From a bacterium (GTDB lineage: Bacteria; Vulcanimicrobiota; Vulcanimicrobiia; Vulcanimicrobiales; SCRA01): a DNA stretch of 5,396 nucleotides. The DNA lies in assembly GCA_028869325.1 (NCBI GenBank), contig JAGWST010000074.1:1-5396 (forward strand), given 5' to 3'. Within the stretch, counting starts at the first letter, position 1. Every line of letters starts with the position of its first letter. The notes below the pieces were generated by a model, which ran no database searches, was not told where the DNA came from, and saw only the letters and a program-made list of their open reading frames with translations. The translations under genes were made by a program, and so were the position numbers. This document shows positions 1 to 5,036 of this stretch, one piece after another.

Positions 1-60
1 GCTAGAGCCATCTTTGCACTTCTAAAGCTCGCGGCGTCTAACGTCATAGCGTGCGCAATA

Positions 61-88
61 TTGACTTCATAAATACAAGGTGTAGTAT
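61..88 (+). promoter_or_regulatory. Probable sigma70-type promoter of arsR-arsI
   Basis: TTGACT at 61-66 matches five of six bases of the -35 consensus. TAGTAT at 83-88 matches four of six of the -10 consensus, after a 16-bp spacer. A start of transcription 6-8 bases past the -10 would fall at about 94-96, on the arsR ATG at 95. The mRNA would then be leaderless or nearly so, which agrees with the poor ribosome site (only AAGG at 77-80, 14 bases from the ATG). Bases 1-60 hold no gene I can recognise and are more AT-rich than the rest of the window. Confidence 0.6.
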
Positions 89-103
89 CGATATATGTCG
101 ATA
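86..103. promoter_or_regulatory. Palindromic ArsR operator candidate overlapping -10 and start codon
   Basis: The 18 bases TATCGATATATGTCGATA form an inverted repeat with half-sites TATCGA (86-91) and TCGATA (98-103), and a central spacer with only one mismatched pair. The element TCGATAT also recurs directly at 88-94 and 98-104, a spacing of 10 bp. AT-rich palindromes at the promoter are usual binding sites for dimeric ArsR-family winged-helix repressors. The site covers most of the -10 box and the arsR ATG (95-97), so bound repressor would block RNA polymerase. That ArsR binds here is inferred from position and symmetry. Confidence 0.65.
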
Positions 104-427
104 TCGCGCTGCTGCCCGCAGGCGAAGGTCGTCGAGCTCGATCTCGCGGCCGAGGCAGGCCTCTTCAGGGCCCTAGCAGACCCCCATCGACTGGCGATTC
201 TCGCCACGCTGGGGCGCGCCGAGGGTGAGGTTTGCGTCTGCGATTTCACGGCAGGCCTTCCCCTGTACCAGCCGAGGGTATCGCACCACTTGAGGCTCCT
301 GCGCGAGGCCGGCCTGGTAACCTGCGAGCGGCGAGGAACGTGGGTGTACTACGCCCTGGCCCCGGAGGCTCGCGGCCGGCTTGCCGCTGCCCTGAACCTC
401 ACGCTCCCCGAAACGGTGAGGGCATGA
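95..427 (+). CDS. arsR: ArsR-family metalloregulatory repressor (arsenic responsive)
   Basis: This is a 110-residue winged helix-turn-helix repressor of the ArsR/SmtB family, a normal length. It would act as a dimer that leaves DNA when it binds trivalent arsenic. The sequence EVCVCDF at 45-51 matches the ELCVCDL metal site of plasmid R773 ArsR, with C47 and C49 as thiol ligands; the third R773 cysteine is replaced by T52. The recognition helix lies in QPRVSHHLRLLREAGLV (about 59-75), followed by the wing ERRGTWVYYAL. Other cysteines are C6-C7 and C77. A vicinal N-terminal pair like C6-C7 is part of the As site in Corynebacterium glutamicum ArsR. The ATG at 95 is the only sensible start. The stop overlaps the arsI ATG (ATGA, 424-427), so translation is coupled. 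Family assignment is firm; ligand preference (As(III) or methylated/organic As(III)) is not decided by sequence. Confidence 0.93.
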   Translation: MSISRCCPQAKVVELDLAAEAGLFRALADPHRLAILATLGRAEGEVCVCDFTAGLPLYQPRVSHHLRLLREAGLVTCERRGTWVYYALAPEARGRLAAALNLTLPETVRA

Positions 428-822
428 AGACCCACCTCAACCTGCGCACGCGCGACCTGGACGCCAGCGTGGCGTTCTACCGCACCATGCTGAACCTCGA
501 GCCCATGAAGCACTACGGCGACTACGCGCTCTTCGTGGCCGAGGATCCCGGCCTCGAGCTCGCCCTCGACCTGGACCCGCAGGCGAAGGCTGGTGAATCG
601 GCCCACTACGGAATCGTCGTCGAGACGCCGGAGGCCGTCGATGCTGCGATCGACCGGCTACGGGCGGCCGGTCTGAACCTGGAGATCGAGATGGAGCAGA
701 CCTGCTGCTACGCCAAGCAGAACAAGGCCTGGGCAACGGATCCGGACGGCCGGCGCTGGGAAGTCTACACGGTTCTCGAGGAGATGGAACCCGAGACATC
801 CTGCTGTGCGGCGAGGAGCTGA
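424..822 (+). CDS. arsI: ArsI-type C-As lyase, VOC-fold Fe(II) dioxygenase (ArsI/CadI family)
   Basis: This 132-residue VOC-superfamily protein matches ArsI, which cleaves the carbon-arsenic bond of trivalent methyl or aromatic arsenicals using Fe(II) and O2 and releases As(III). The vicinal pair C94-C95 in EQTCCYAKQNKAWATDPDG is the signature substrate thiol site. H4, H61 and E113 (in RRWEVYTV) sit where the His/His/Glu iron ligands of Bacillus sp. MD1 ArsI lie. A second vicinal pair, C127-C128, stands near the C terminus. The protein is somewhat shorter than characterised ArsI enzymes of about 150-160 residues. The ATG at 424 overlaps the arsR stop and is preceded by GGTGAGG (415-421), so the longer frame opening at 232 is not used. 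The cytosolic enzyme is cotranscribed with arsR. The main alternative is the cadmium-induced CadI branch of the same family; regulator type and cysteines favour ArsI. Confidence 0.88.
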   Translation: MKTHLNLRTRDLDASVAFYRTMLNLEPMKHYGDYALFVAEDPGLELALDLDPQAKAGESAHYGIVVETPEAVDAAIDRLRAAGLNLEIEMEQTCCYAKQNKAWATDPDGRRWEVYTVLEEMEPETSCCAARS

Positions 823-829
823 GGGTCCG

Positions 830-1138
830 TTACACTATCTCAACTGCGTGCTTGGTCACCAGCGCGGCATGGCGCAGGTCCGCGCTCACCGCTCCGCCTC
901 GCAGGTGGATGCCACCAGAGCCGTCGGCCTTGTGACAGGCGGCGCAACGGTGCAGCATAGCCGGCGGGCTCGCGGTGATCTGCACTCCACCGGCGTCCTT
1001 GCCGGTCTGGAAGATCGCCCTGCCGTTGGCAATCGAGGCGGCCGCCGATGACGCCGTAGCGCTCTTGGCGGCGCAACCCGCCAGCGCCAGCGTCACCGCC
1101 ACCACGAGCAACGTGCCGCTGATCGCCCCTCTTCGCAT
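830..1138 (-). pseudogene. Lipoprotein c-type cytochrome, apparently 3'-truncated
   Basis: A 102-residue reading frame begins with a lipoprotein signal peptide: MRR, a hydrophobic stretch to about residue 20, and lipobox LAGC with C22 as the lipidated cysteine. One haem site, C65-A-A-C68-H69, follows. The product would be a membrane-anchored, extracytoplasmic monohaem electron carrier. The start has a good ribosome site, GGGAGGG, at 1143-1149. Only 33 residues follow the haem histidine. No methionine lies after the haem site, so the usual distal haem ligand and the C-terminal helix of class I cytochromes are missing. The frame resembles normal family sequence through about ADLRHAALVTKH, then ends in a short unrelated tail, 7 bp from the convergent arsI stop. 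This looks like a gene cut by recombination. A short functional cytochrome with a different distal ligand is less likely. It lies 29 bp downstream of the MBL-cupin gene, probably in the same operon. Confidence 0.72.
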
Positions 1139-1167
1139 GCCGCCCTCCCGAACGCCGTTACCGGCCA

Positions 1168-2241
1168 CTAGGTCGAGCCGGCGGTCTCGCCGTCGTAGTA
1201 GTCGAGCTGCGGCTCGGCCCTCACCAGCAGGCGAGTCATGCTTGCAAACACCTTGCGCGAGTCCGGATAGTGGCAGACCTCTTCGCCGTCGGCGTTGTCG
1301 GCCAGCATCAGAACCGTGCAATCGGCGTCGCCGTCGTTGCGCAGCTGGTGCGCCCCGGCCGGTCCGGCCGGAAACGCGATGAAGTCGCCGCGGCGCACTG
1401 CGTACTCGCCACGCGGCGTGCGCAGCGTCGCCGTGCCCTCCATCATGAAGAACATCTCCTCGTCGCCCTCGTGCCAGTGCAACGGGCACCAGGCCTTGCC
1501 GGGAGGCAGCTTGACGAGATGGTAGCCCAACGAGTGCGCCCCGATGTAGGTACCGATCTCCGCGGCGCTGCCGCCGAAGGGATGGGGGTCGCTCTCGAAC
1601 GACTCCCAGCGCAGCTCCTCGATGTTGATGCGGTTGACGTAGACATCGCCGCGCGTGCTGAGATACGCGCCGATGACCTCGCCCGCGTTTCCGTAGATGC
1701 AGGCTCCGTCGCCCACCAGCAGATGCTGGGGCTGCAACGCCAGCACGCGCCGCAGCGAGAGCAGTGCGCGCTTGGGATCGCCGAGCTTCTCGTCCGCCGG
1801 CAGGCGCACGGCGCCGGCGGGGTCTCCGAAGAGCGCATCGCCGACGATCACCGCCCGCGCGTCGGCGACGTGCAGCGCGACCTCGCCGGGCGACTTCATT
1901 CCATCGAGCGCAACCACGCGAACGCGTCCGAGCGACTCGCCGTCGCGAAGCTCGCGATCGATGCGGCAGCGCATCTGCGGCACGTCCGCCGCCGGCGCCG
2001 CGAGCTCGGCGCCCAAGCGATCGGCCACGGCGCGCGCATCGCGCTCGTGATCGCGGTTGGTGACGACGACCCAGCGCGCACCGCCGTCCGTGTTGATCGC
2101 GGCGAGATCCTCCTCCTCGATCGGCAGGGGATCGACCACCACGCCCCCGTCGCCGCGCAGGAAGAAGCTGTTGAAGCTCAACTGGCGATCCGGCTGCCAG
2201 CGCGACCACATCCAGATCCCTTCGAGCGATGTACGCTGCAT
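1168..2241 (-). CDS. Degenerate MBL-fold domain fused to a cupin domain
   Basis: This two-domain cytosolic protein has 357 residues from the chosen start. Residues about 10-190 resemble a metallo-beta-lactamase-fold domain. Where catalytic members carry HXHXDH, it reads T61-N-R-D-H-E-R-D68, so most zinc ligands of the first site are absent. The later landmarks H124 (EVALHV), D135 (VGDALFG) and D178 (LLVGDGA) remain. Residues about 242-318 are a cupin. Motif 1 gives H255, H257 and E262 (HWHEGDEEMFFMMEG). Motif 2 runs from G285 through P291 and G293 to H298 and N302, with two extra residues before the histidine. The cupin can probably bind a metal, but its substrate is unknown. An ATG at 2247 is also in frame, but GGAGGAG abuts it directly; the ATG at 2241 has ideal 6-base spacing and is preferred. 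It follows the LOG-type gene by 57 bp and precedes the cytochrome by 29 bp. I recognise the folds, not the reaction. Confidence 0.8.
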   Translation of the reverse strand: MQRTSLEGIWMWSRWQPDRQLSFNSFFLRGDGGVVVDPLPIEEEDLAAINTDGGARWVVVTNRDHERDARAVADRLGAELAAPAADVPQMRCRIDRELRDGESLGRVRVVALDGMKSPGEVALHVADARAVIVGDALFGDPAGAVRLPADEKLGDPKRALLSLRRVLALQPQHLLVGDGACIYGNAGEVIGAYLSTRGDVYVNRINIEELRWESFESDPHPFGGSAAEIGTYIGAHSLGYHLVKLPPGKAWCPLHWHEGDEEMFFMMEGTATLRTPRGEYAVRRGDFIAFPAGPAGAHQLRNDGDADCTVLMLADNADGEEVCHYPDSRKVFASMTRLLVRAEPQLDYYDGETAGST

Positions 2242-2247
2242 CGGCAT

Positions 2248-2254
2248 CTCCTCC
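2248..2254 (-). promoter_or_regulatory. Shine-Dalgarno site deciding the MBL-cupin start
   Basis: On the minus strand this reads GGAGGAG, a strong match to the anti-Shine-Dalgarno sequence. It touches the first in-frame ATG (2247) but stands six bases before the second (2241), which argues that translation starts at 2241. Confidence 0.7.
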
Positions 2255-2298
2255 GTCAGATCTCGGTCGTCTCTCCGATTCCAGGCATCTCTACACCC

Positions 2299-3252
2299 TC
2301 ACCGGTCGCAGGCTAGCGGCTCGCCGTTCTCGCGATGCCAGCGCAGGATGCCCTCCCAGACCTCCTGCGCCGTCTCGGCAAACCAGAAGAGGTCGCGGTC
2401 CTCCGCGTCGATCATGCCCTCGTCGACCATGAAATCGAAGTCGACCGCCTTGCGCCAATACTGCTCGCCGACCAGCACCACGGGCACGGGGGCAACCTTG
2501 CGCGTCTGCACCAGCGTCAGCACCTCGAAGAGCTCGTCGAAGGTTCCGTAGCCGCCGGGGAACGCCACCAGTGCCTTCGCGCGCAACAAGAAGTGCATCT
2601 TACGCATGCCGAAGTAGTGGAAGCGGAAACAGAGCTGCGGCGTGATGTAGGGATTGGGATACTGCTCGTGCGGCAGCGTGATGTTGAGGCCTACACTCTC
2701 CGCGCCGGCATCGTAGGCGCCGCGGTTGGCGGCCTCCATGACACCGGGACCGCCGCCCGTCATCACGACGATCTGCTCGCCGTTGCGTCCGCGCGGCGAT
2801 CTGCCCACCAGGCTGCCGAACTCCCGCGCCACGTCGTAGTAGCGGCTTCTCGCCAGGACGCGCTCGGCGATGGCCGCGCGCCTGGAGAGCTCCTCGTCAG
2901 CCGGATTGGCGGCCAGCGCGTGGCGCAGCCGCATCGCGCGCCGCCGCGCCGCGGCAGGCTCCAAGAGGCGCGTGCCGCCAAAGACCACCACCGTCTGCGT
3001 GACGCCGTGAGCGCGCAGCAACAGCTCCGGCTTCAGATAATCCAGGGCCAGACGAACGTCGCGCGTGTCGTTGCGGTGGAGAAACTCCAGGTCCTGATCC
3101 GCCTGCCGGTACGAGGGGCTCTCGAGGATGGCCTCCAGGCGGCGGGGCGCATCGGGATCTTCCTCGCCACGCTTGGGGCGTGACTCCGGCAGCGGCTCGC
3201 GGCGCTCCCGCGGATGTGGTGGCCCGGGTACGCGCCGCTGTCTCTCGTTCAT
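2299..3252 (-). CDS. LOG-family (TIGR00730-like) Rossmann-fold protein, probable nucleotide phosphoribohydrolase
   Basis: The 317-residue protein carries the two hallmarks of the LONELY GUY / 'putative lysine decarboxylase' family. These are TGGGPGVMEAANRGA at about 165-179 and FPGGYGTFDE at about 231-240, with R217-K218 between them. LOG enzymes hydrolyse the N-glycosidic bond of nucleoside 5'-monophosphates, releasing a base and ribose 5-phosphate; in plants this activates cytokinins, while bacterial substrates vary. The core Rossmann fold starts near QTVVVFGGTR (about 86-95). Ahead of it is a long segment whose first 40 residues or so are rich in Arg, Glu and Pro and probably disordered, making it much longer than the roughly 190-residue LOG proteins. 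The ATG at 3252 has only a weak ribosome site (AAGG, 11 bases away), but no better start precedes the core. It heads a likely operon with the MBL-cupin and cytochrome genes. The family is clear; the exact base released is not. Confidence 0.88.
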   Translation of the reverse strand: MNERQRRVPGPPHPRERREPLPESRPKRGEEDPDAPRRLEAILESPSYRQADQDLEFLHRNDTRDVRLALDYLKPELLLRAHGVTQTVVVFGGTRLLEPAAARRRAMRLRHALAANPADEELSRRAAIAERVLARSRYYDVAREFGSLVGRSPRGRNGEQIVVMTGGGPGVMEAANRGAYDAGAESVGLNITLPHEQYPNPYITPQLCFRFHYFGMRKMHFLLRAKALVAFPGGYGTFDELFEVLTLVQTRKVAPVPVVLVGEQYWRKAVDFDFMVDEGMIDAEDRDLFWFAETAQEVWEGILRWHRENGEPLACDR

Positions 3253-3302
3253 CGTCGGCGTGCCTTCGCAGTCACGCCGTAGTTTACATGCCCCAGGAGT
3301 CT

Positions 3303-3322
3303 GCCGGCTTCTAGGAGCCGGC
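3303..3322. repeat. GC-rich inverted repeat around the DUF3175 stop codon
   Basis: GCCGGCT (3303-3309) and AGCCGGC (3316-3322) are perfect inverted arms of 7 bp around six bases that include the TAG stop of the DUF3175 gene. Transcribed in either direction it could fold into a stable hairpin. In the minus direction no T-run follows, so it is not a standard rho-independent terminator. It might stabilise the 3' end or partly separate the VOC-DUF3175 unit from the LOG gene 58 bp downstream. Confidence 0.4.
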
Positions 3323-3592
3323 TTTGTGGCCGAAGACCGCGTAGAGCTCCTCTTTGGCCGCTTGCAGCACGTCTTTTCGCTGCTTCGGAAGATTCTTGCC
3401 CGCGCGGTTGATGTAGAAATTCAGCATCGAGAGCGCTGAGCGGAACGGCTCCGCCTTGCGGTTGCGGCTCCTCATCGCCGAGCGCTTGAGCGAGAGCGCG
3501 ATCTCATGCGGATCTTCCCACGTGAAGACACCCTCCTCGAGATCCAGCGCGTGGCTATGCTCCGTGACCTCCTGCGACCACTTCTTTGGCAT
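3311..3592 (-). CDS. DUF3175 family protein
   Basis: This small protein of 93 residues is of the DUF3175 type, which I recognise by its opening MPKKWSQEVTEHSHALDLEE, the middle segment SLKRSAMRSRNRKAEPFRSA, and MLNFYINRAGKNLP at about 56-69. The C-terminal third (about 70-88) looks helical and charged. No signal peptide, membrane segment, cysteine or known catalytic motif is visible, so it is probably cytosolic; the strongly basic centre could bind nucleic acid, but that is only a guess. The molecular role of the family is not known to me. The ATG at 3592 is preceded by GAGGGG with 5-base spacing, which excludes the longer open frame running up to 3823. It starts 16 bp after the VOC gene stop, so the two are almost certainly cotranscribed. 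Confidence 0.82.
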   Translation of the reverse strand: MPKKWSQEVTEHSHALDLEEGVFTWEDPHEIALSLKRSAMRSRNRKAEPFRSALSMLNFYINRAGKNLPKQRKDVLQAAKEELYAVFGHKAGS

Positions 3593-3608
3593 CTCGACCC
3601 CTCGCGGC

Positions 3609-3974
3609 TTAGCGGGCGTTCTCGTCCATCTGCATGATGCCGAAGGTGTTGCCCTCCGGATCGTCGAGATAGGCCAAGTACCCCACGCCGGGGATGGGCA
3701 TCTTCTCGGCCACGACGACGCCGCCCGCATCCTTCGCCTTGCGCAGCATCTCGTCGACGTCGGCGACTTCGATGGTGTTGACGGTCGATTGCGTCGGCTC
3801 CCTGCGGCGCAAGATCCCTCCATCGATGCCCGGCTCGCCCTGGCCCGTCTGCACCAAGTAGTACTCCTGCGGACCCTCCCACTTGTTGATGCTCCATCCG
3901 AAGACGTTGCGATAGAACGCGATGGCGCGCTCCGGATCGTCGGCGGCCAGCTCGAAATGAACGACGCGATGCAC
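3609..3974 (-). CDS. VOC-family (glyoxalase/bleomycin-resistance fold) protein
   Basis: The 121-residue single-domain protein has the paired beta-alpha-beta-beta-beta modules of the vicinal oxygen chelate fold. The first module is HFELAADDPERAIAFYRNVFGW (about 6-27); the second runs through VADVDEMLRKAKDAGG to YLDDPEGNTFGIMQMD. H6 stands at the usual first metal-ligand position. The last strand reads FGIMQM where many glyoxalase-type enzymes have a glutamate ligand, so a full metal site is doubtful. It resembles the widespread CFP30B-like group, whose substrates are mostly unknown. Translation starts at GTG (3974); CCCAAGGGAGAGAG lies just upstream, giving a usable ribosome site, and no ATG is available near the start. 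It is distinct from the arsI product, sharing only the fold, and lacks the vicinal cysteines. It probably heads an operon with the DUF3175 gene. Confidence 0.85.
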   Translation of the reverse strand: MHRVVHFELAADDPERAIAFYRNVFGWSINKWEGPQEYYLVQTGQGEPGIDGGILRRREPTQSTVNTIEVADVDEMLRKAKDAGGVVVAEKMPIPGVGYLAYLDDPEGNTFGIMQMDENAR

Positions 3975-4099
3975 GATAGCTCTCTCCCTTGGGGGAACGC
4001 TTTAGCCTGCCTCTACCCTGCGCTCGCGCGATCAAACCGGCCAAGGCGAGGCTGCACATGGAGAGCAGACGCTCGCCCGGACGCCGGCGCCGGACGGCT
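3975..4099. other. 125-bp intergenic gap between the Ppx/GppA and VOC genes
   Basis: This gap is the longest between minus-strand genes and is the likeliest place for a promoter driving the VOC-DUF3175 pair. On the minus strand TTGATC and, 14 bases on, TAGAGG are only weak promoter-like boxes. Near the end of the phosphatase gene lies a 10-bp palindrome CCGGCGCCGG (4084-4093), which has no loop or T-run and is not a clear terminator. A frame opening at an ATG at 4059 has no ribosome site and runs out of frame into the VOC gene, so no small gene is called. Confidence 0.4.
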
Positions 4100-5011
4100 C
4101 TAGCGCCAACCCGCGGTGATGTATCCCAGCAAGAGGTCGTGGATCGAGGTGATCGCCTCCTGGACGTCGAGCATCGCGAACGCTTGCTCCAGGAGCACGG
4201 CGCCGCCGACGATGATGTCGGCGCGCTGGGCGGGAAGGCCCGGCGTACGCATCCGTTCGGCCACCGGCAGCGGACCCAGACGCTCCGCGATGGCACCGGG
4301 ATCCCGCCGCGAGATGCGCACGCCGTCGGCCTGCTCGCCCTCGCGCTCCCCGCGCGTCACGATCCCCGCGCACGTGGTGGCTGTGCCGCCCACGCAGATC
4401 AGCCGCTCGATGCCGGCGCCAATCTCTTCGACACCCGCAAGCGCGCCCCGCGCGCGCTCTCGCGCCTCCGCCAGCGCCTGCGGCGGCGGTGGATCCTCGC
4501 GCAACGGCGTCGACTCCGTGAGACGCACGGCACCCATCTCGAACGAGCGCCAGCGCTCTAGGCGCACGGTGGTGCCGATGGCAAGCTCGGAGCTGCCGCC
4601 GCCGACGTCCAAGACGCCGACGCGCGCGCCGGGAGCGATGCCCTCGCCGTGGCCGGCCAGCGCGCCGATGAAGGAGTAGCGCGCCTCGTCCTCTCCGGAG
4701 ACGATCTCCAAGCGCGCGCCGGTCTGCGTCGCAAGCGGCTGCGTCAACGCCGCGGCGTTTGAGGCGCGGCGCATCGCGCTGGTGGCCAGAGCGCGCAGCT
4801 CCGCACCGCAGGCGCGTGCGATCGCCGCGAAGGAGACCGCCGCCTCCAGCGTGCGCGCGATCGCCTCGGGGCGCAGAGCGCCGGCGTCGCCGATGCCCTC
4901 TCCCAGGCGCGTCCCGCGCTTGGCGTGGCGGACGGGAATCCAACGCGTATCGCTACGCTCGGCGATCAACAGACGCGTGGAGTTCGTACCGAAGGAGATG
5001 AGCGCGCGCAA
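4100..5011 (-). CDS. ppx: Ppx/GppA-family phosphatase (exopolyphosphatase-like)
   Basis: The 303-residue protein has the two-lobed actin-like ATPase fold of the Ppx/GppA family, without the C-terminal HD domain of the longer E. coli enzymes. The family removes terminal phosphate from polyphosphate or from pppGpp in the cytosol. The second phosphate motif is intact (D135-V-G-G-G-S-S-E). The catalytic-base region is SGEDEAR with E109 aligning to Glu121 of E. coli Ppx. GGTATT (208-213), PGLPAQRADIIVGG (257-270) and the ITSIHDLLLGY tail are typical. The first phosphate motif reads LISFGTNSTRLL, where the usual form is AIDIGTNS; the metal-associated Asp is missing. The start is TTG at 5011, the only start-like codon before the first motif. 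It has no evident ribosome site, but the upstream SIS-domain gene ends 25 bp before it, so translation may be coupled. Polyphosphate versus pppGpp as substrate cannot be told from sequence. Confidence 0.87.
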   Translation of the reverse strand: MRALISFGTNSTRLLIAERSDTRWIPVRHAKRGTRLGEGIGDAGALRPEAIARTLEAAVSFAAIARACGAELRALATSAMRRASNAAALTQPLATQTGARLEIVSGEDEARYSFIGALAGHGEGIAPGARVGVLDVGGGSSELAIGTTVRLERWRSFEMGAVRLTESTPLREDPPPPQALAEARERARGALAGVEEIGAGIERLICVGGTATTCAGIVTRGEREGEQADGVRISRRDPGAIAERLGPLPVAERMRTPGLPAQRADIIVGGAVLLEQAFAMLDVQEAITSIHDLLLGYITAGWR

Positions 5012-5036
5012 CTGGCCGGGCGCTGGTGGCCTGTGA

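Noticed and set aside
1..72. Plus-strand frame open from the window edge to TAA at 70-72, possibly the tail of an upstream gene
   Set aside because: Only 23 codons of undistinguished sequence, and it overlaps the arsR -35 box; not enough to call a gene.
830..2209. Single 459-codon minus-strand open frame that contains the cytochrome at its end
   Set aside because: The upstream part is an out-of-frame shadow of the MBL-cupin gene with arginine- and alanine-rich nonsense; the real start is the ATG at 1138 with GGGAGGG before it.
2256..2288. Ten-codon minus-strand frame (MPGIGETTEI) just before the MBL-cupin gene, a possible leader peptide
   Set aside because: GAGGG precedes it, but there is no attenuator structure or telling codon run; chance is the simplest explanation.
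1270..2316. Long plus-strand open frame of 348 codons opposite the MBL-cupin gene
   Set aside because: Antisense shadow typical of high-GC genes; the minus-strand product has clear cupin and MBL-like motifs and a strong ribosome site.
2335..3183. Plus-strand open frame of 282 codons opposite the LOG gene
   Set aside because: No family features; the minus-strand frame carries the diagnostic GGGPGVMEAANRGA and PGGYGTFDE motifs.
3311..3823. Longer 170-codon version of the DUF3175 frame
   Set aside because: The added part overlaps the VOC gene in another frame; the internal ATG at 3592 has a good ribosome site and begins the recognised family sequence.
4084..4093. CCGGCGCCGG palindrome as a terminator after the phosphatase gene
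   Set aside because: No loop and no T-run; such palindromes are common by chance at this base composition.
4032..4943. Minus-strand open frame of 303 codons overlapping the phosphatase gene
   Set aside because: Low-complexity Arg/Ala/Gly translation in the wrong frame; the Ppx/GppA motifs lie in the other frame.
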